Assembly: GCF_003086295.3 (NCBI RefSeq)
Contig: NC_092051.1
Location: 68,511,772-68,575,771, forward strand
Reading direction: 5' to 3'
Origin: Arachis hypogaea
Taxonomy: Eukaryota; Streptophyta; Magnoliopsida; Fabales; Fabaceae
DNA: 64,000 nt
In this document: one piece after another, positions 54,678-64,000 of the stretch
Layout: each line of letters starts with the position of its first letter
Numbering within the stretch: the first letter of the stretch is position 1
Translations under genes and position numbers: made by a program
The notes under the pieces: generated by a model
What the model was told of the DNA's origin: nothing
Databases searched by the model: none
The model's input: the letters and a program-made list of their open reading frames with translations, nothing else

Positions 54678-54861
54678 CTTTTTTTTTTTTTACGTCGTGC
54701 TTACCTTTGTTCTTTAAACGACGCTATATTGAATAGTTTAGCTAAAGCGAGCCTCCATGACCTGATATTCGGCAAGCTCCCATGGGCCCCGCAGGGATTC
54801 GCAGCTCGATTTACCCTACGTCGCGAGACATGCTTATGTAATTATGTGCGCATACTTTAAT

Positions 54862-54980
54862 AGGTGCGATCATACCAGCACGAATGCACCGGATCCCATC
54901 AGAATTCCGTAGTTAAGCGTGCTTAGGTGAGAGTAGTACTAGGATGGGTGACCTCCTGGGAAGTCCTCGTGTTGCATCTT
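54862..54980 (+). rRNA. 5S rRNA unit 52
   Basis: Like units 43 and 45 (GCACGAATGC). Confidence 0.8.
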
Positions 54981-55144
54981 CTTGTTTTTTTTTTTTTTGT
55001 ACGTCGTGCTTACCCTTGTTCTTTAAACGACGCTATATTAAATAGTTTAGCTAAAGCGAGCCTCCATGACCTGATTTTCGGCAAGCTCGCACGGGCCCCG
55101 CAAGGATTCGGAGCTCGACTTACCCTATGTGCGCATACTTTAAT

Positions 55145-55263
55145 AGGTGCGATCATACCAGCACTAATGCACCGGATCCCATCAGAATTCCGCAGTTAAC
55201 CGTGCTTGGGCGAGAGTAGTACTAGGATGGGTGACCTCCAGGGAAGTCCTCGTGTAGCACTTC
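55145..55263 (+). rRNA. 5S rRNA unit 53
   Basis: Like unit 46. About 25 bp just upstream are missing, removing the TTATGATAA element, so spacing to unit 52 is 283 bp. Confidence 0.77.
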
Positions 55264-55449
55264 TTTTTTTTTTTTTCTACGTCGTGCTTACCCTTGTTCT
55301 TAAAATGACGCTATATTGAATAGTTTAGCTAAAGCGAGCCTCAATGACCTGATTTTCGGCAAGCTCGCGCGGGCCCCGCAAGGATTCGCAGCTCGACTTA
55401 CCCTACGTTGGGAGACATGCTTATGATAATTGTGTGCGCATACTTTAAT

Positions 55450-55568
55450 AGGTGCGATCATACCAGCACTAATGCACTGGATCCCATCAGAACTCCGCAG
55501 TTAAGCGTGCCTGGGCGAGAGTAGTGCTAGGATGGGTGACCTCTTGGGAAGTCCTCGTGTTGCATCTT
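55450..55568 (+). rRNA. 5S rRNA unit 54
   Basis: AGAACTCCGCAG, GTGCCTGGG, AGTGCTAGG; end TTGCATCTT. Confidence 0.8.
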
Positions 55569-55754
55569 CTTTTTTTTTTTGTTACATTGTGCTTACCCTT
55601 GTTCTTTAAATGACACTATATTGAATAGTTTAGCTAAAGCGTGCCTCCATGACCTGATTTTCGGCAAGCTCGCACGGGCCCCGCAGGGATTCGCAGCTCG
55701 ATTTACCCTACGTCGCGAGACATGCTTATGATAATTATGTGCGCATACTTTAAT

Positions 55755-55864
55755 AGGTGCGATCATACAGCACTAATGCACCGATCCATAGAATTCCGCA
55801 GTTAAGCGTCTTGGCGAGAGTAGTATAGATGGGTGACCTCTTGGAAGTCCTCGTGTTGCATCTT
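55755..55864 (+). rRNA. 5S rRNA unit 55
   Basis: 110 nt, at least eight single-base losses such as ACCGATCCATAGAATT and GTCTTGGCG. Confidence 0.65.
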
Positions 55865-56036
55865 CTTTTTTTTTTTTTACGTCGTGCTTACCCTTGTTCT
55901 ATAAACGACGCTATATTGAATAGTTTAGCTAAAGCGAGCCTCATGACCTATTTTCGCAAGCTCGCATGGGCCCGCAGGATTCCAGCTCGATTACCCTACG
56001 TCCGAGACATGCTTATGATAATGTGCGCATACTTAA

Positions 56037-56146
56037 AGTGCGATCATACCAGACTAATGCCGGATCCCATAGAATTCCGCAGTTAACGTGCTTGGGCGAG
56101 AGTAGTACTAGGATGGTGACTCCTGGAAGTCCTCGTGTAGCACTTC
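56037..56146 (+). rRNA. 5S rRNA unit 56
   Basis: 110 nt with scattered deletions (CCAGACTAATGCCGG, GGATGGTGACTCC). Confidence 0.65.
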
Positions 56147-56330
56147 TTTTTTTTTTTTTTTACGTCGTGCTTACCCTTGTTCTTTAAACGACGCTATATT
56201 GAATAGTTTAGCTAAAGCGAGCCTCATGACCTGATTTTTGGCAAGCTCGCACGGGCCCCGCAAGGATTCGCAGCTCGACTTACCCTACGTCGGAGACATG
56301 CTTATGATAATTGTGTGCGCATACTTTAAT

Positions 56331-56449
56331 AAGTGCGACATACCGGCACTAATGCACCGGATCCCATCAGAACTCCGCAGTTAAGCGTGCTTGGGCGAGA
56401 GTAGTACTAGGATGGGTGACCTTCTGGGAAGTACTCGTGGTTGCACCTC
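56331..56449 (+). rRNA. 5S rRNA unit 57
   Basis: AAGTGCGACATACCGG start; interior consensus; GTGGTTGCACCTC end. Confidence 0.8.
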
Positions 56450-56634
56450 TTTTCTTTTTTTTTTACGTCGTGGTTAACTTCATTCTTTAAACGACGCTAT
56501 ATTGAATAGTATAGCTAAAGCGAGCCTCAATGACCTGATTTTCGGCAAGCTCGCACGGGCCGCAAGGGATTCGCAGCTCGACTTACCCTACGTCGCGAGA
56601 CATGCTTATGATAATTGTGTACGCATACTTTAAT
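56450..56634 (+). other. Representative 5S intergenic spacer
   Basis: T-run, then ACGTCGTG, the CTTTAAACGACGCTAT phrase, TTTAGCTAAAGCGAGCCTCAATGACCTG, CAAGCTCGCACGGGC, the CTCGACTTACCCTACGTCGCGAGACATGC arm and the upstream TTATGATAA. This is the shared spacer of the whole array and the source of the many repeated short ORFs on both strands. Confidence 0.85.
56606..56614 (+). promoter_or_regulatory. Upstream Pol III promoter element of 5S unit 58
   Basis: TTATGATAA at -29 to -21 occupies the place of the TATA-like element known for plant 5S genes, with CGC near -12. Present in almost all spacers here; unit 53 lacks it. Confidence 0.55.
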
Positions 56635-56753
56635 AGGTGCGATCATACCAGCACTAATGCACCGGATCCCATCAGAACTCCGCAGTTAAGCGTGCTTGGG
56701 CGAGAGTAGTACTAGGATGGGTGACCTCCTGGGAAGTCCTCGTGTTGCACCTT
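56635..56753 (+). rRNA. 5S rRNA unit 58, best consensus copy
   Basis: 119 nt agreeing with the plant 5S consensus almost throughout: CACCGGATCCCATCAG, AACTCCGCAGTTAAGCG box A region, GGATGGGTGACCTCC box C region, and GGTGC/GCACC helix I ends. It is the copy in this window most likely to be a usable gene. The ribosomal large subunit uses 5S rRNA with uL18 and uL5; transcription is by Pol III with TFIIIA. Confidence 0.95.
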
Positions 56754-56766
56754 TTTTTTTTTTTTT
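56752..56766 (+). terminator. T-run terminator after 5S unit 58
   Basis: Fifteen T residues starting at the 3' end of the gene, a standard Pol III termination signal. T-runs of about 8 to 20 follow every unit. Confidence 0.75.
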
Positions 56767-56935
56767 ACGTCGTGCTTACCTAGTTCTTTAAACGACGCTA
56801 TATTGAATAGTTTAGCTAAAGCGAGCCTCATGACCTGATTTTCGGCAAGCTCGCACGGGCCCCGCAGGGATTCGCAGCTCGACTTACCCTATGTCGCGAG
56901 ACATGCTTATGATAATTATGTGCGCATACTTTAAT

Positions 56936-57054
56936 AGGTGCGATCATACCAGCACTAATGCACCGGATCCCATCAGAACTCCGCAGTTAAGCGTGCTTGG
57001 GCGAGAGTAGTACTAGGATGGGTGACTTCCTGGGAAGTCCTCGTGTAGCACTTC
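56936..57054 (+). rRNA. 5S rRNA unit 59
   Basis: Consensus through box A; GTGACTTCC in box C, end TAGCACTTC. Confidence 0.88.
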
Positions 57055-57242
57055 TTTTTTTTTTTTTTTTTTACGTCGTGCTTACCCTTGTTCTTTAAAC
57101 GACGCTATATTGAATAGTTTAGCTAAAGCGAGCCTCAATGACCTGATTTTCTGCAATCTCGCACGGGCCCCGCAAGGATTCGCAGCTCGACTTACCCTAC
57201 GTCGGAGACATGCTTATGATAATTGTGTGCGCATACTTTAAT

Positions 57243-57356
57243 AGGTGATCATACCAGCACTAATGCACCGGATCCCATCAGAACTCCGCAGTTATGCGTG
57301 CTTGGGCGAGAGTAGTACTAGGATGGGTGACCTCCTGGGAAGTCTTGGTTGCACTC
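57243..57356 (+). rRNA. 5S rRNA unit 60
   Basis: 114 nt; start AGGTGATC lacks CG; end shortened to GTTGCACTC. Confidence 0.75.
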
Positions 57357-57533
57357 TTTTCTTTTTTTACGTCGTGTTACTTTCTTTAACGACGCTATAT
57401 TGAATAGTTTAGCTAAAGCGAGCCTCAATGACCTGATTTTCGGCAAGCTGGCACGGGCCACTGCAGGGATTCGCAGCTCGACTTACCCACGTCGCGAGAC
57501 ATGCTTATGATAATTGTGTCGCATACTTTAAAA

Positions 57534-57650
57534 AGGTGCGATCATACCAGCACTAATGCACCGGATCCCATCAGAACTCCGCAGTTAAGCGTGCTTGGGG
57601 AGAGTAGTACTAGGATGGGTGACCTCCTGGGAATCCTCGTGTTGCACCTC
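57534..57650 (+). rRNA. 5S rRNA unit 61
   Basis: 117 nt; consensus except single losses in TTGGGGAGAG and GGGAATCCTCG. Confidence 0.82.
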
Positions 57651-57829
57651 TTTTTTTTTTTGCATCGTGCTTACCCTTGTTATTTAAACGACGCTATATT
57701 GATAGTTTAGCTAAAGCGAGCCTCAATGACCTGATTTTCGGCAAGCTCGCACGGGCCCCGCAGGATTCGCAGCTCGACTTACCCTACGTCGCGAGACATG
57801 CTTATGATAATTGTGTGCGCATACTTTAA

Positions 57830-57943
57830 AGGTGCGATCATACCGCACTAATGCACCGGATCCCATCAGAACTCCGCAGTTAAGCGTGCTTGGGCGAGAG
57901 TAGTACTGGATGGGTGACCTCTGGGAATTCTCGTGTTACACTT
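57830..57943 (+). rRNA. 5S rRNA unit 62
   Basis: 114 nt; ATACCGCACT and TACTGGATGGG losses; end TTACACTT. Confidence 0.77.
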
Positions 57944-58116
57944 TTTTTTTACGTTGTGCTTACCCTTGTTCTTTAAACGACGCTATATTGAGTAGTTTAG
58001 CTAAAGCGAGCCTCAATGACCTATTTTCGGCAAGCTCCACGGGCCCGCAGGAATTCGCAGCTCGACTTACCCTACGTCGCGAGACATGCTTATGATAATT
58101 GTGTGCGCAACTTAAT

Positions 58117-58234
58117 AGGTGCGATCATACCAGCACTAATGCACCGGATCCCATAAGAATTCCGCAGTTAACTGTGCTTGGGCGAGATTAGTACTAGGAT
58201 GGGTGACCTCCTGGAAGTCCTCGTGTTGCATCTT
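58117..58234 (+). rRNA. 5S rRNA unit 63
   Basis: 118 nt; CATAAGAATTCCGCAGTTAACTG, GAGATTAGTAC. Confidence 0.77.
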
Positions 58235-58420
58235 CTTTTTTTTTTTTTTTACGTCGTGCTACCCTTGTTCTTTAAACGACGCTATATTGAATAGTTTAGC
58301 TAAAGCGAGCCTCAATGACCTGATTTTCGGCAAGCTCGCACGTTTCTCGCAGGGATTCGCAGCTCGATTTACCCTACGTCGCGAGACATGCTTAATGTAA
58401 TTATGTGCGCATACTTTAGT

Positions 58421-58539
58421 AGGTGCGATCAATACCAGCACTAATGCACCGGATCCCATCAGAATTCCGCAGTTAAGCGTGCTTGGGCGAGAGTAGTACT
58501 AGGATGGGTGACCTCCTGGAAAGTCTCGTGTTGCATATT
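58421..58539 (+). rRNA. 5S rRNA unit 64
   Basis: 119 nt with an extra A in GATCAATACC and a loss later; end TTGCATATT. Confidence 0.77.
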
Positions 58540-58726
58540 CTTTTTTTTTTTTTTACGTCGTGCTTGACCTTGTTCTTTAAACGACGCTATATTGAATAGT
58601 TTAGTTAAAGCGAGCCTCCATGACCTGATTTTTCGGCAAGCTTGCACGGGCCCCGCAAGGATTCGCAGCTCGACTTACCCTATGTCGCGAGACATGCTTA
58701 TGATAATTATGTGCGCATACTTTAAT

Positions 58727-58843
58727 AGGTGCGATCATACCAGCACTAATGCACCGGATCCCATCAGAATTCCGCAGTTAAGGTGTTGGGCGAGAGTAGT
58801 ACTAGGATGGGTGACCTCCTGGGAAGTCCTAGTGTAGCACTTC
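58727..58843 (+). rRNA. 5S rRNA unit 65
   Basis: 117 nt; AGTTAAGGTGTTGGG has lost two bases; end TAGCACTTC. Confidence 0.77.
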
Positions 58844-59025
58844 TTTTTTTTTTTTTTTACGTCGTGCTTACCCTTGTTCTTTAAACGACGCTATATTGAA
58901 TAGTTTAGCTAAAGCGAGCCTCATGACCTGATTTTCGCAAGCTCGCACGGGCCCCCAGGATTCGCAGCTCGACTTACCCTACGTCGGGAGACATGCTTAT
59001 GATAATTGTGTGCGCATACTTTAAT

Positions 59026-59140
59026 AGTGTGATCATACCAGCACTAATGCACCGGATCCCATCAGAACTCCGCAGTTAAGCGTGCTTGGGCGAGAGTAGT
59101 ACTAGGATGGGTGACCTCTGGGAAGTCCTGGGTTGCACTC
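59026..59140 (+). rRNA. 5S rRNA unit 66
   Basis: 115 nt; AGTGTGATC start, consensus box A, GTGACCTCTGGG loss. Confidence 0.77.
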
Positions 59141-59322
59141 TTTTGCTTTTTTTTTGCGTCGTGGTTACTTCATTCTTTAAACGACGCTATATTGAATAGT
59201 TTAGCTAAAGCGAGCCTCAATGACCTGATTTTCGGCAAGCTGCACGGCCAGCAGGGATTCGCAGCTCGACTTACCCTACGTCGCGAGACATGCTTATGAT
59301 AATTGTGTACGCATACTTTAAT

Positions 59323-59440
59323 AGGTGCGATCATACCAGCACTAATGCACCGGATCCCATCAGAACTCCCGCAGTTAAGCGTGCTTGGGGAGAGTAGTAC
59401 TAGGATGGGTGACCTCCTGGGAAACCTCGTGTAGCACCTC
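59323..59440 (+). rRNA. 5S rRNA unit 67
   Basis: 118 nt; extra C in AACTCCCGCAG, GGGAAACCTCG; end TAGCACCTC. Confidence 0.78.
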
Positions 59441-59614
59441 TTTTTTTTTTTTGCATCGTGCTTACCCTTGTTTTTAAACGACGCTATATTGAATAGTTTA
59501 GCTAAAGCGAGCCTCATGACCTATTTTCGCAAGCTCGCACGGCCGCAGGGATTCGCAGCTCGACTTACCTACGTCGCGAGACATGCTTATGATAATTTGT
59601 GCGCATACTTTAAA

Positions 59615-59728
59615 GGGTGCGATCATACCGCACTAATGCACCGGATCCCACAAACTCCGCATTAAGCGTGCTTGGGCGAGAGAGTACTAGGATGGGTGAC
59701 CTCCTGGGAAGTCCTCGGTTAGCACCTC
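59615..59728 (+). rRNA. 5S rRNA unit 68
   Basis: 114 nt; GGGTGCGATC start, CCCACAAACTCCGCATTAAG losses. Confidence 0.72.
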
Positions 59729-59907
59729 TTTTTTTTTTACGTCGTGCTTGACCCTTGTTCTTTTAAACGACGCTATATTGAGTAGTTTAGCTAAGCGAGC
59801 CTCAATGACCTAATTTTCGCAAGCTCGCACGGGCCCGCAGGGATTCGCAGCTCGACTTACCCTACGTACGAGACATGCTTATGATAATTGTGTGCGCATA
59901 CTTTAAT

Positions 59908-60027
59908 AGGTGCGATCATACCAGCACTAATGCACCGGATCCCATCAGAATTCCGCAGTTAAGTGTGCTTGGGCGAGAGTTAGTACTAGGATGGGTGACC
60001 TCCTGGGAAGTCCTCGTGTTGCAGTTC
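59908..60027 (+). rRNA. 5S rRNA unit 69
   Basis: 120 nt; extra T in GAGAGTTAGTAC; end TTGCAGTTC. Confidence 0.78.
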
Positions 60028-60214
60028 TTTTTTTTTTTTTTTTACGTCGTGCTTACCCTTGTTCTTTAAACGACGCTAATATTGAATAGTTTAGCTAAAG
60101 CGAGCCTCCATGACCTGATTTTCGGCAAGCTCGCACGGGCCCGCAGGGATTCGCAGCTCGATTTACCCTAAGTCGCGAGACATGCTTATGATAATTATGT
60201 GCGCATACTTTAAT

Positions 60215-60331
60215 AGGTGCGATCATACCAGCACTAATGCACCGGATCCCATCAGAATCTGCAGTTAAGCGTGCTTGGGCGAGAGTAGTACTAGGATGGG
60301 TGACCTCCTGGAAGTCCTCGTGTTGCATTTC
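60215..60331 (+). rRNA. 5S rRNA unit 70
   Basis: 117 nt; AGAATCTGCAG and CCTGGAAG losses. Confidence 0.76.
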
Positions 60332-60512
60332 TTTTTTTTTTTTTACGTCGTGCTTACCCTTGTTCTTTAAACGACGCTATATTGAATAGTTTAGCTAAAG
60401 CGAGCCTCATGACCTGATTTTCGGCAAGCTCGCACGGGCCCGCAGGATTCGCAGCTCGACTTACCCTATGTCGCGAGACATGCTTATGATAATTATGTGC
60501 GCATACTTTAAT

Positions 60513-60630
60513 AGGTGCGATCATACAGCACTAATGCACCGGATCCCATCAGAATTCCGCAGTTAAGCGTGCTTGGGCGAGAGTAGTACTAGGATGGGTG
60601 ACCTCCTGGGAAGTCCTCGTGTAGCACTTC
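60513..60630 (+). rRNA. 5S rRNA unit 71
   Basis: 118 nt; ATACAGCACT loss, AATTCCGCAG; end TAGCACTTC. Confidence 0.78.
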
Positions 60631-60818
60631 TTTTTTTTTTTTTTTTTACGTCGTGCTTACCCTTCTTCTTTAAACGACGCTATATTGAATAGTTTAGCTA
60701 AAGCGAGCCTCCATGACCTGATTTTTCGGCAAGCTCGCATGGGCCCCGCAAGATTCGCAGCTCGACTTACCTCTAGTCGCGAGACATGCTTATGATAATT
60801 ATGTGCGCATACTTTAAT

Positions 60819-60935
60819 AGGTGCGATCATACCAGCACTAATGCACCGGATCCCATCAGAATTCGCAGTTAAGTGTGCTTGGGCGAGAGTAGTACTAGGA
60901 TGGGTGACTTCCTGGGAAGTCCTCGTGTAGCACTC
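60819..60935 (+). rRNA. 5S rRNA unit 72
   Basis: 117 nt; AGAATTCGCAG loss, GTGACTTCC, end TAGCACTC. Confidence 0.76.
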
Positions 60936-61120
60936 TTTTTTTTTTTTTTTAACGTCGTGCTTACCCTGTTCTTTAAACGACGCTATATTGAATAGTTTAG
61001 CTAAAGCGAGCCTCAATGACCTGATTTTCTGGCAAGCTCGCACGGGCCCCGCAAGGATTCGCAGCTCGACTTACCCTACGTCCGAGACATGCTTATGATA
61101 ATTTGTGCGCATACTTTAAT

Positions 61121-61235
61121 AGTGTGATCATACCAGCACTAATGCACCGGATCCCATCAGAATCCGCAGTTAGCGTGCTTGGGCGAGAGTAGTACTAGGA
61201 TGGGTGACTCCTGGGAAGTCCTCGTGTAGCACCTT
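61121..61235 (+). rRNA. 5S rRNA unit 73
   Basis: 115 nt; AGTGTGATC start, AGAATCCGCAGTTAGCG losses. Confidence 0.74.
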
Positions 61236-61417
61236 TTTTTTTTTTTTTACGTCGTGCTTTACCCTTGTTCTTTAAACGACGCTATATTGAATAGTTTAGC
61301 TAAAGCGAGCCTCCATGACCTGATTTTCGGCAAGCTCGCACGGCCCACAGGGATTCGCAGCTCGACTTACCCTACGTCGGAGACATGCTTATAATAATTA
61401 TGTGCGCATACTTTAAT

Positions 61418-61535
61418 AGGTGCGATCATACAGCACTAATGCACCGGATCCCATCAGAATTCCGCAGTTAAGTGTGCTTGGGCGAGAGTAGTACTAGGAT
61501 GGGTGACTTCCTGGGAAGTCCTCGTGTAGCACTTA
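61418..61535 (+). rRNA. 5S rRNA unit 74
   Basis: 118 nt; ATACAGCACT loss, TTAAGTGTGC; end TAGCACTTA. Confidence 0.76.
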
Positions 61536-61717
61536 TTTTTTTTTTTTACGTCGTGCTTACCTTGTTCTTTAAACGACGCTATATTGAATAGTTTAGCTAA
61601 AGCGAGCCTCCATGACCTGATTTTCGGGCAAGCTTGCACGGCCCGCAGGATTCGCAGCTCGACTTACCCTACTGTCGCGAAGACATGCTTATGATAATTA
61701 TGTGCGCATACTTTAAT

Positions 61718-61833
61718 AGGTGCGATCATACCAGCACTAATGCACCGGATCCCATCAGAATCCGCAGTTAGTGTGCTTGGGCGAGAGTAGTACTAGGATG
61801 GGTGACTTCTGGGAAGTCCTCGTGTAGCACCTT
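61718..61833 (+). rRNA. 5S rRNA unit 75
   Basis: 116 nt; AGAATCCGCAGTTAGTG and TGACTTCTGGG losses. Confidence 0.75.
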
Positions 61834-62019
61834 TTTTTTTTTTTTTTACGTCGTGCTTGACCCTTGTTCTTTAAACGACGCTATATTGAATAGTTTAGCT
61901 AAAGCGAGCCTCCATGACCTGATTTTCGGCAAGCTCGCACGGGCCCCGCAAGGATTCGCAGCTCGACTTACCCTATGTCGCGAGACATGCTTATGATAAT
62001 TATGTGCGCATACTTTAAT

Positions 62020-62136
62020 AGGTGCGATCATACCAGCACTAATGCACCGGATCCCATCAGAATCCGCAGTTAAGTGTGCTTGGCGAGAGTAGTACTAGGA
62101 TGGGTGACTTCCTGGGAAGTCCTCGTGTAGCACTTC
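62020..62136 (+). rRNA. 5S rRNA unit 76
   Basis: 117 nt; AGAATCCGCAG and CTTGGCGAGAG losses; end TAGCACTTC. Confidence 0.76.
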
Positions 62137-62315
62137 TTTTTTTTTTTTTTTACGTCGTGCTTACCCTGTTCTTAAACGACGCTATATTGAATAGTTTAGC
62201 TAAAGCGAGCCTCAATGACCTGATTTTCGGCAAGCTGCACGGGCCCGCAGGGATCGAGCTCGACTTACCCTACGTCGCGAGACATGCTTATGATAATTGT
62301 GTCGCATACTTTAAT

Positions 62316-62432
62316 AGGTGCGATCATACCAGCACTAATGCACCGGATCCCATCAAACTCCGCAGTTAAGCGTGCTTGGCGAGAGTAGTACTAGGATGGG
62401 TGACCTCCTGGGAAGTCCTCGTGTAGCACCTC
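62316..62432 (+). rRNA. 5S rRNA unit 77
   Basis: 117 nt; CATCAAACTCCG and CTTGGCGAG losses; end TAGCACCTC. Confidence 0.78.
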
Positions 62433-62617
62433 TTTTTTTTTTTTTTTGCATCGTGCTTACCCTTGTTCTTTAAACGACGCTATATTGAGTAGTTTAGCTA
62501 AAGCGAGCCTCAATGACCTGATTTTCGGCAAGCTCGCACGGGCCCCGCAGGGATTCGCAGCTCGACTTACCCTACGTCGCGAGACATGCTTATGATAATT
62601 GTGTGCGCATACTTTAC

Positions 62618-62734
62618 AGGTGCGATCATACAGCACTAATGCACCGGATCCCATCAGAACTCCGCAGTTAAGCCTGCTTGGGCGAGAGTAGTACTAGGAT
62701 GGGTGACTCCTGGGAAGTCCTCGTGTTACATCTT
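62618..62734 (+). rRNA. 5S rRNA unit 78
   Basis: 117 nt; consensus box A AACTCCGCAGTTAAG; end TTACATCTT. Confidence 0.77.
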
Positions 62735-62901
62735 TTTTTTATACGTCGTGCTTACCCTGTTCTTTAAACACGCTATATTGAATAGTTTAGCTAAAGCGAG
62801 CCTCATACCTGATTTTCGCAAGCTCGCACGGGCCCCGCAGGATTCGCGCTCGATTTCTACGTCGCGAGACATGCTTATGATAATTATGTGGCATACTTAA
62901 T

Positions 62902-63015
62902 AGGTGCGATCATACCACACTAATGCACCGGATCCATCAGAATCCGCAGTTAAGCGTGCTTGGGGAGAGTAGTACTAGGATGGGTGACCTCCTGGAAGTC
63001 CTCGTGTTGCACCTT
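62902..63015 (+). rRNA. 5S rRNA unit 79
   Basis: 114 nt; ATACCACACT, GGATCCATCAGAATCCG losses. Confidence 0.72.
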
Positions 63016-63185
63016 TTTTTTACGTCGTGCTTACCCTGTTCTTTAAACGACGCTATATTGAATAGTTTAGCTAAAGCGAGCCTCCATGACTGATTTTCGG
63101 CAGCTCGCACGGGCCCGCAGGATTCGCAGCTCGATTACCCTACGTCGCGAGACATGCTTATGTAATTATGTGCGCATACTTTAAT

Positions 63186-63299
63186 AGGTGCGATCATACC
63201 AGCACTAATGCACCGGATCCCATCAGAATCCGCAGTTAAGTTGCTTGGGCAGTTAGTATAAGGAATGGGTACCTCTGGGAAGTCCTCGTGTTGCATCTT
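63186..63299 (+). rRNA. 5S rRNA unit 80
   Basis: 114 nt; GGGCAGTTAGTATAAGGAATGGG is scrambled in box C. Confidence 0.68.
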
Positions 63300-63462
63300 T
63301 TTTTTTTTTTTACTCGTGCTTACCCTTTTCTTTAAAGACGCTATTTGAATAGTTTGTAAAGGCCTCCATACCTTTTTCAGCAATCTCGCACGGGCCCCGC
63401 AGGGATTCGTAGCTCGACTACCTAGGCGAGACATGTTATGATAATTATGTGCGATACTTTAT

Positions 63463-63569
63463 AGGTGCATCATACCAGCACTAATGCACGGATCCCATCA
63501 GATTCTCGCTAGTTAAGCTGCTTGGCGAGTAGTATAGGATGGTGCCTCTGGAAGTCCTGGTTGCACCTC
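63463..63569 (+). rRNA. 5S rRNA unit 81
   Basis: 107 nt; many losses (GGTGCATCATACC, GCGAGTAGTATAGG). Confidence 0.62.
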
Positions 63570-63726
63570 TTTTTTTTTTTTTTACGTCGTGCTACCTCTT
63601 CTTTAAACGACGCTATTTGAATAGTTTAGCTAACGACCTCAATGCCGATTTTCGGCAAGCTGCCGGACCTACGCGGGATTCGCAGCTATTACCTACTCAA
63701 AATGCTTATGATATGTGCGCCTTAAT

Positions 63727-63823
63727 AGGTGGTCTCCAGCATAATGACGGATTCCCATAAATTGCAGTTAAGCGATGTTGGGCGAGTAGTACTCGGAGTG
63801 ACTCCTGGATCCTCGTTGACCTT
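63727..63823 (+). pseudogene. 5S rRNA unit 82, badly degraded
   Basis: 97 nt still alignable through ATTCCCAT, GCAGTTAAGCG and GGGCGAGTAGTACT. Lies 112 bases before the gap. Confidence 0.55.
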
Positions 63824-63934
63824 TTTTTTTTTTCTTTTTACGTCGTGCGGACCCTTGTTTTAATCGACTGCTATATTAAGTAAGTTTAGTGTGCGAGCCT
63901 CCAATGACTGAATTAATCAGAAGCTCGCGGAGTC

Positions 63935-64000
63935 NNNNNNNNNNNNNNNNNNNNNNNNNNNNNNNNNNNNNNNNNNNNNNNNNNNNNNNNNNNNNNNNNN
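63935..64000. other. Assembly gap (N)
   Basis: Sixty-six N to the window end. The preceding 100 bases (63835-63934) are a degraded 5S spacer, so the array very probably continues into the gap. Confidence 0.99.

Larger units (their letters stand above)
48997..63934 (+). repeat. 5S rDNA array, block D (units 33-82)
   Basis: Fifty units, spacings 297-309 bp up to about 55 kb, then irregular and shrinking to 264 bp at the gap. Most units have AGAATTCCG in place of AGAACTCCG and CCATGACC rather than CAATGACC in the spacer, marking a subfamily distinct from blocks A-C. Gene length falls from 119 to 97 nt near the end through scattered small deletions. Confidence 0.93.

Overview
The window is plant nuclear DNA, almost certainly from a legume and most probably the peanut genus Arachis. 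That assignment rests on recognising repeat families from memory (an Athila-type LTR with GGCGTTCAACGCC modules, an LTR carrying CCAACGTTAGCC hairpins), not on a database search. From 4564 to the assembly gap at 63935 the backbone is one head-to-tail 5S rDNA array on the + strand: 82 recognisable units of a ~119-nt 5S gene plus a ~180-nt spacer (period usually 297-318 bp). I see no ordinary single-copy host gene; almost every short ORF is a shadow of repeats.

Layout: 1-194 is part of an LTR-like repeat. 195-4565 is a minus-strand, 5'-truncated Athila-type Ty3/Gypsy element whose truncation point marks the left edge of the 5S array. 4564-6252 is 5S block A. 6253-16535 is a complete Tat-lineage Ty3/Gypsy element with a stop-riddled polyprotein and an antisense, intron-containing extra gene. 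16536-17481 is 5S block B. 17482-27223 is a complete but non-autonomous Athila-type element (gag-protease only) that carries a tRNA-Cys-derived segment. 27224-34241 is 5S block C. 34242-48996 is a CACTA (En/Spm-type) transposon without transposase; inside it sits a second CACTA (37615-45994), and inside that a solo LTR (38372-40678). 48997-63934 is 5S block D, followed by Ns.

Every insertion except the truncated left one has a target-site duplication that can be read directly: GGTGT for the Tat element, ATGTC/ATGAC for the Athila-type element, TAA for the outer CACTA, TAG for the inner CACTA and CCTAA for the solo LTR. Subtracting each element plus one duplication restores 5S spacings of 298, 300 and 318 bp, so the array is in register across all three direct insertions. 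Both LTR elements landed inside a 5S transcribed region, 14 nt apart in 5S numbering; the outer CACTA landed in a spacer.

The inner CACTA is a gene-capturing (Pack-type) element. It holds spliceable exons resembling the mRNA-export WD-repeat protein RAE1, three exons of a gene I could not identify, and the first two exons of RuBisCO activase with the plastid transit peptide region and a premature stop. These are the most interesting protein-coding contents. The 5S array shows higher-order duplications (2.4 kb and 0.9 kb in block C; about 0.6 kb and 2.1 kb in block D). It also shows a growing load of small deletions toward the gap, which looks more like uncorrected long-read sequence than biology.
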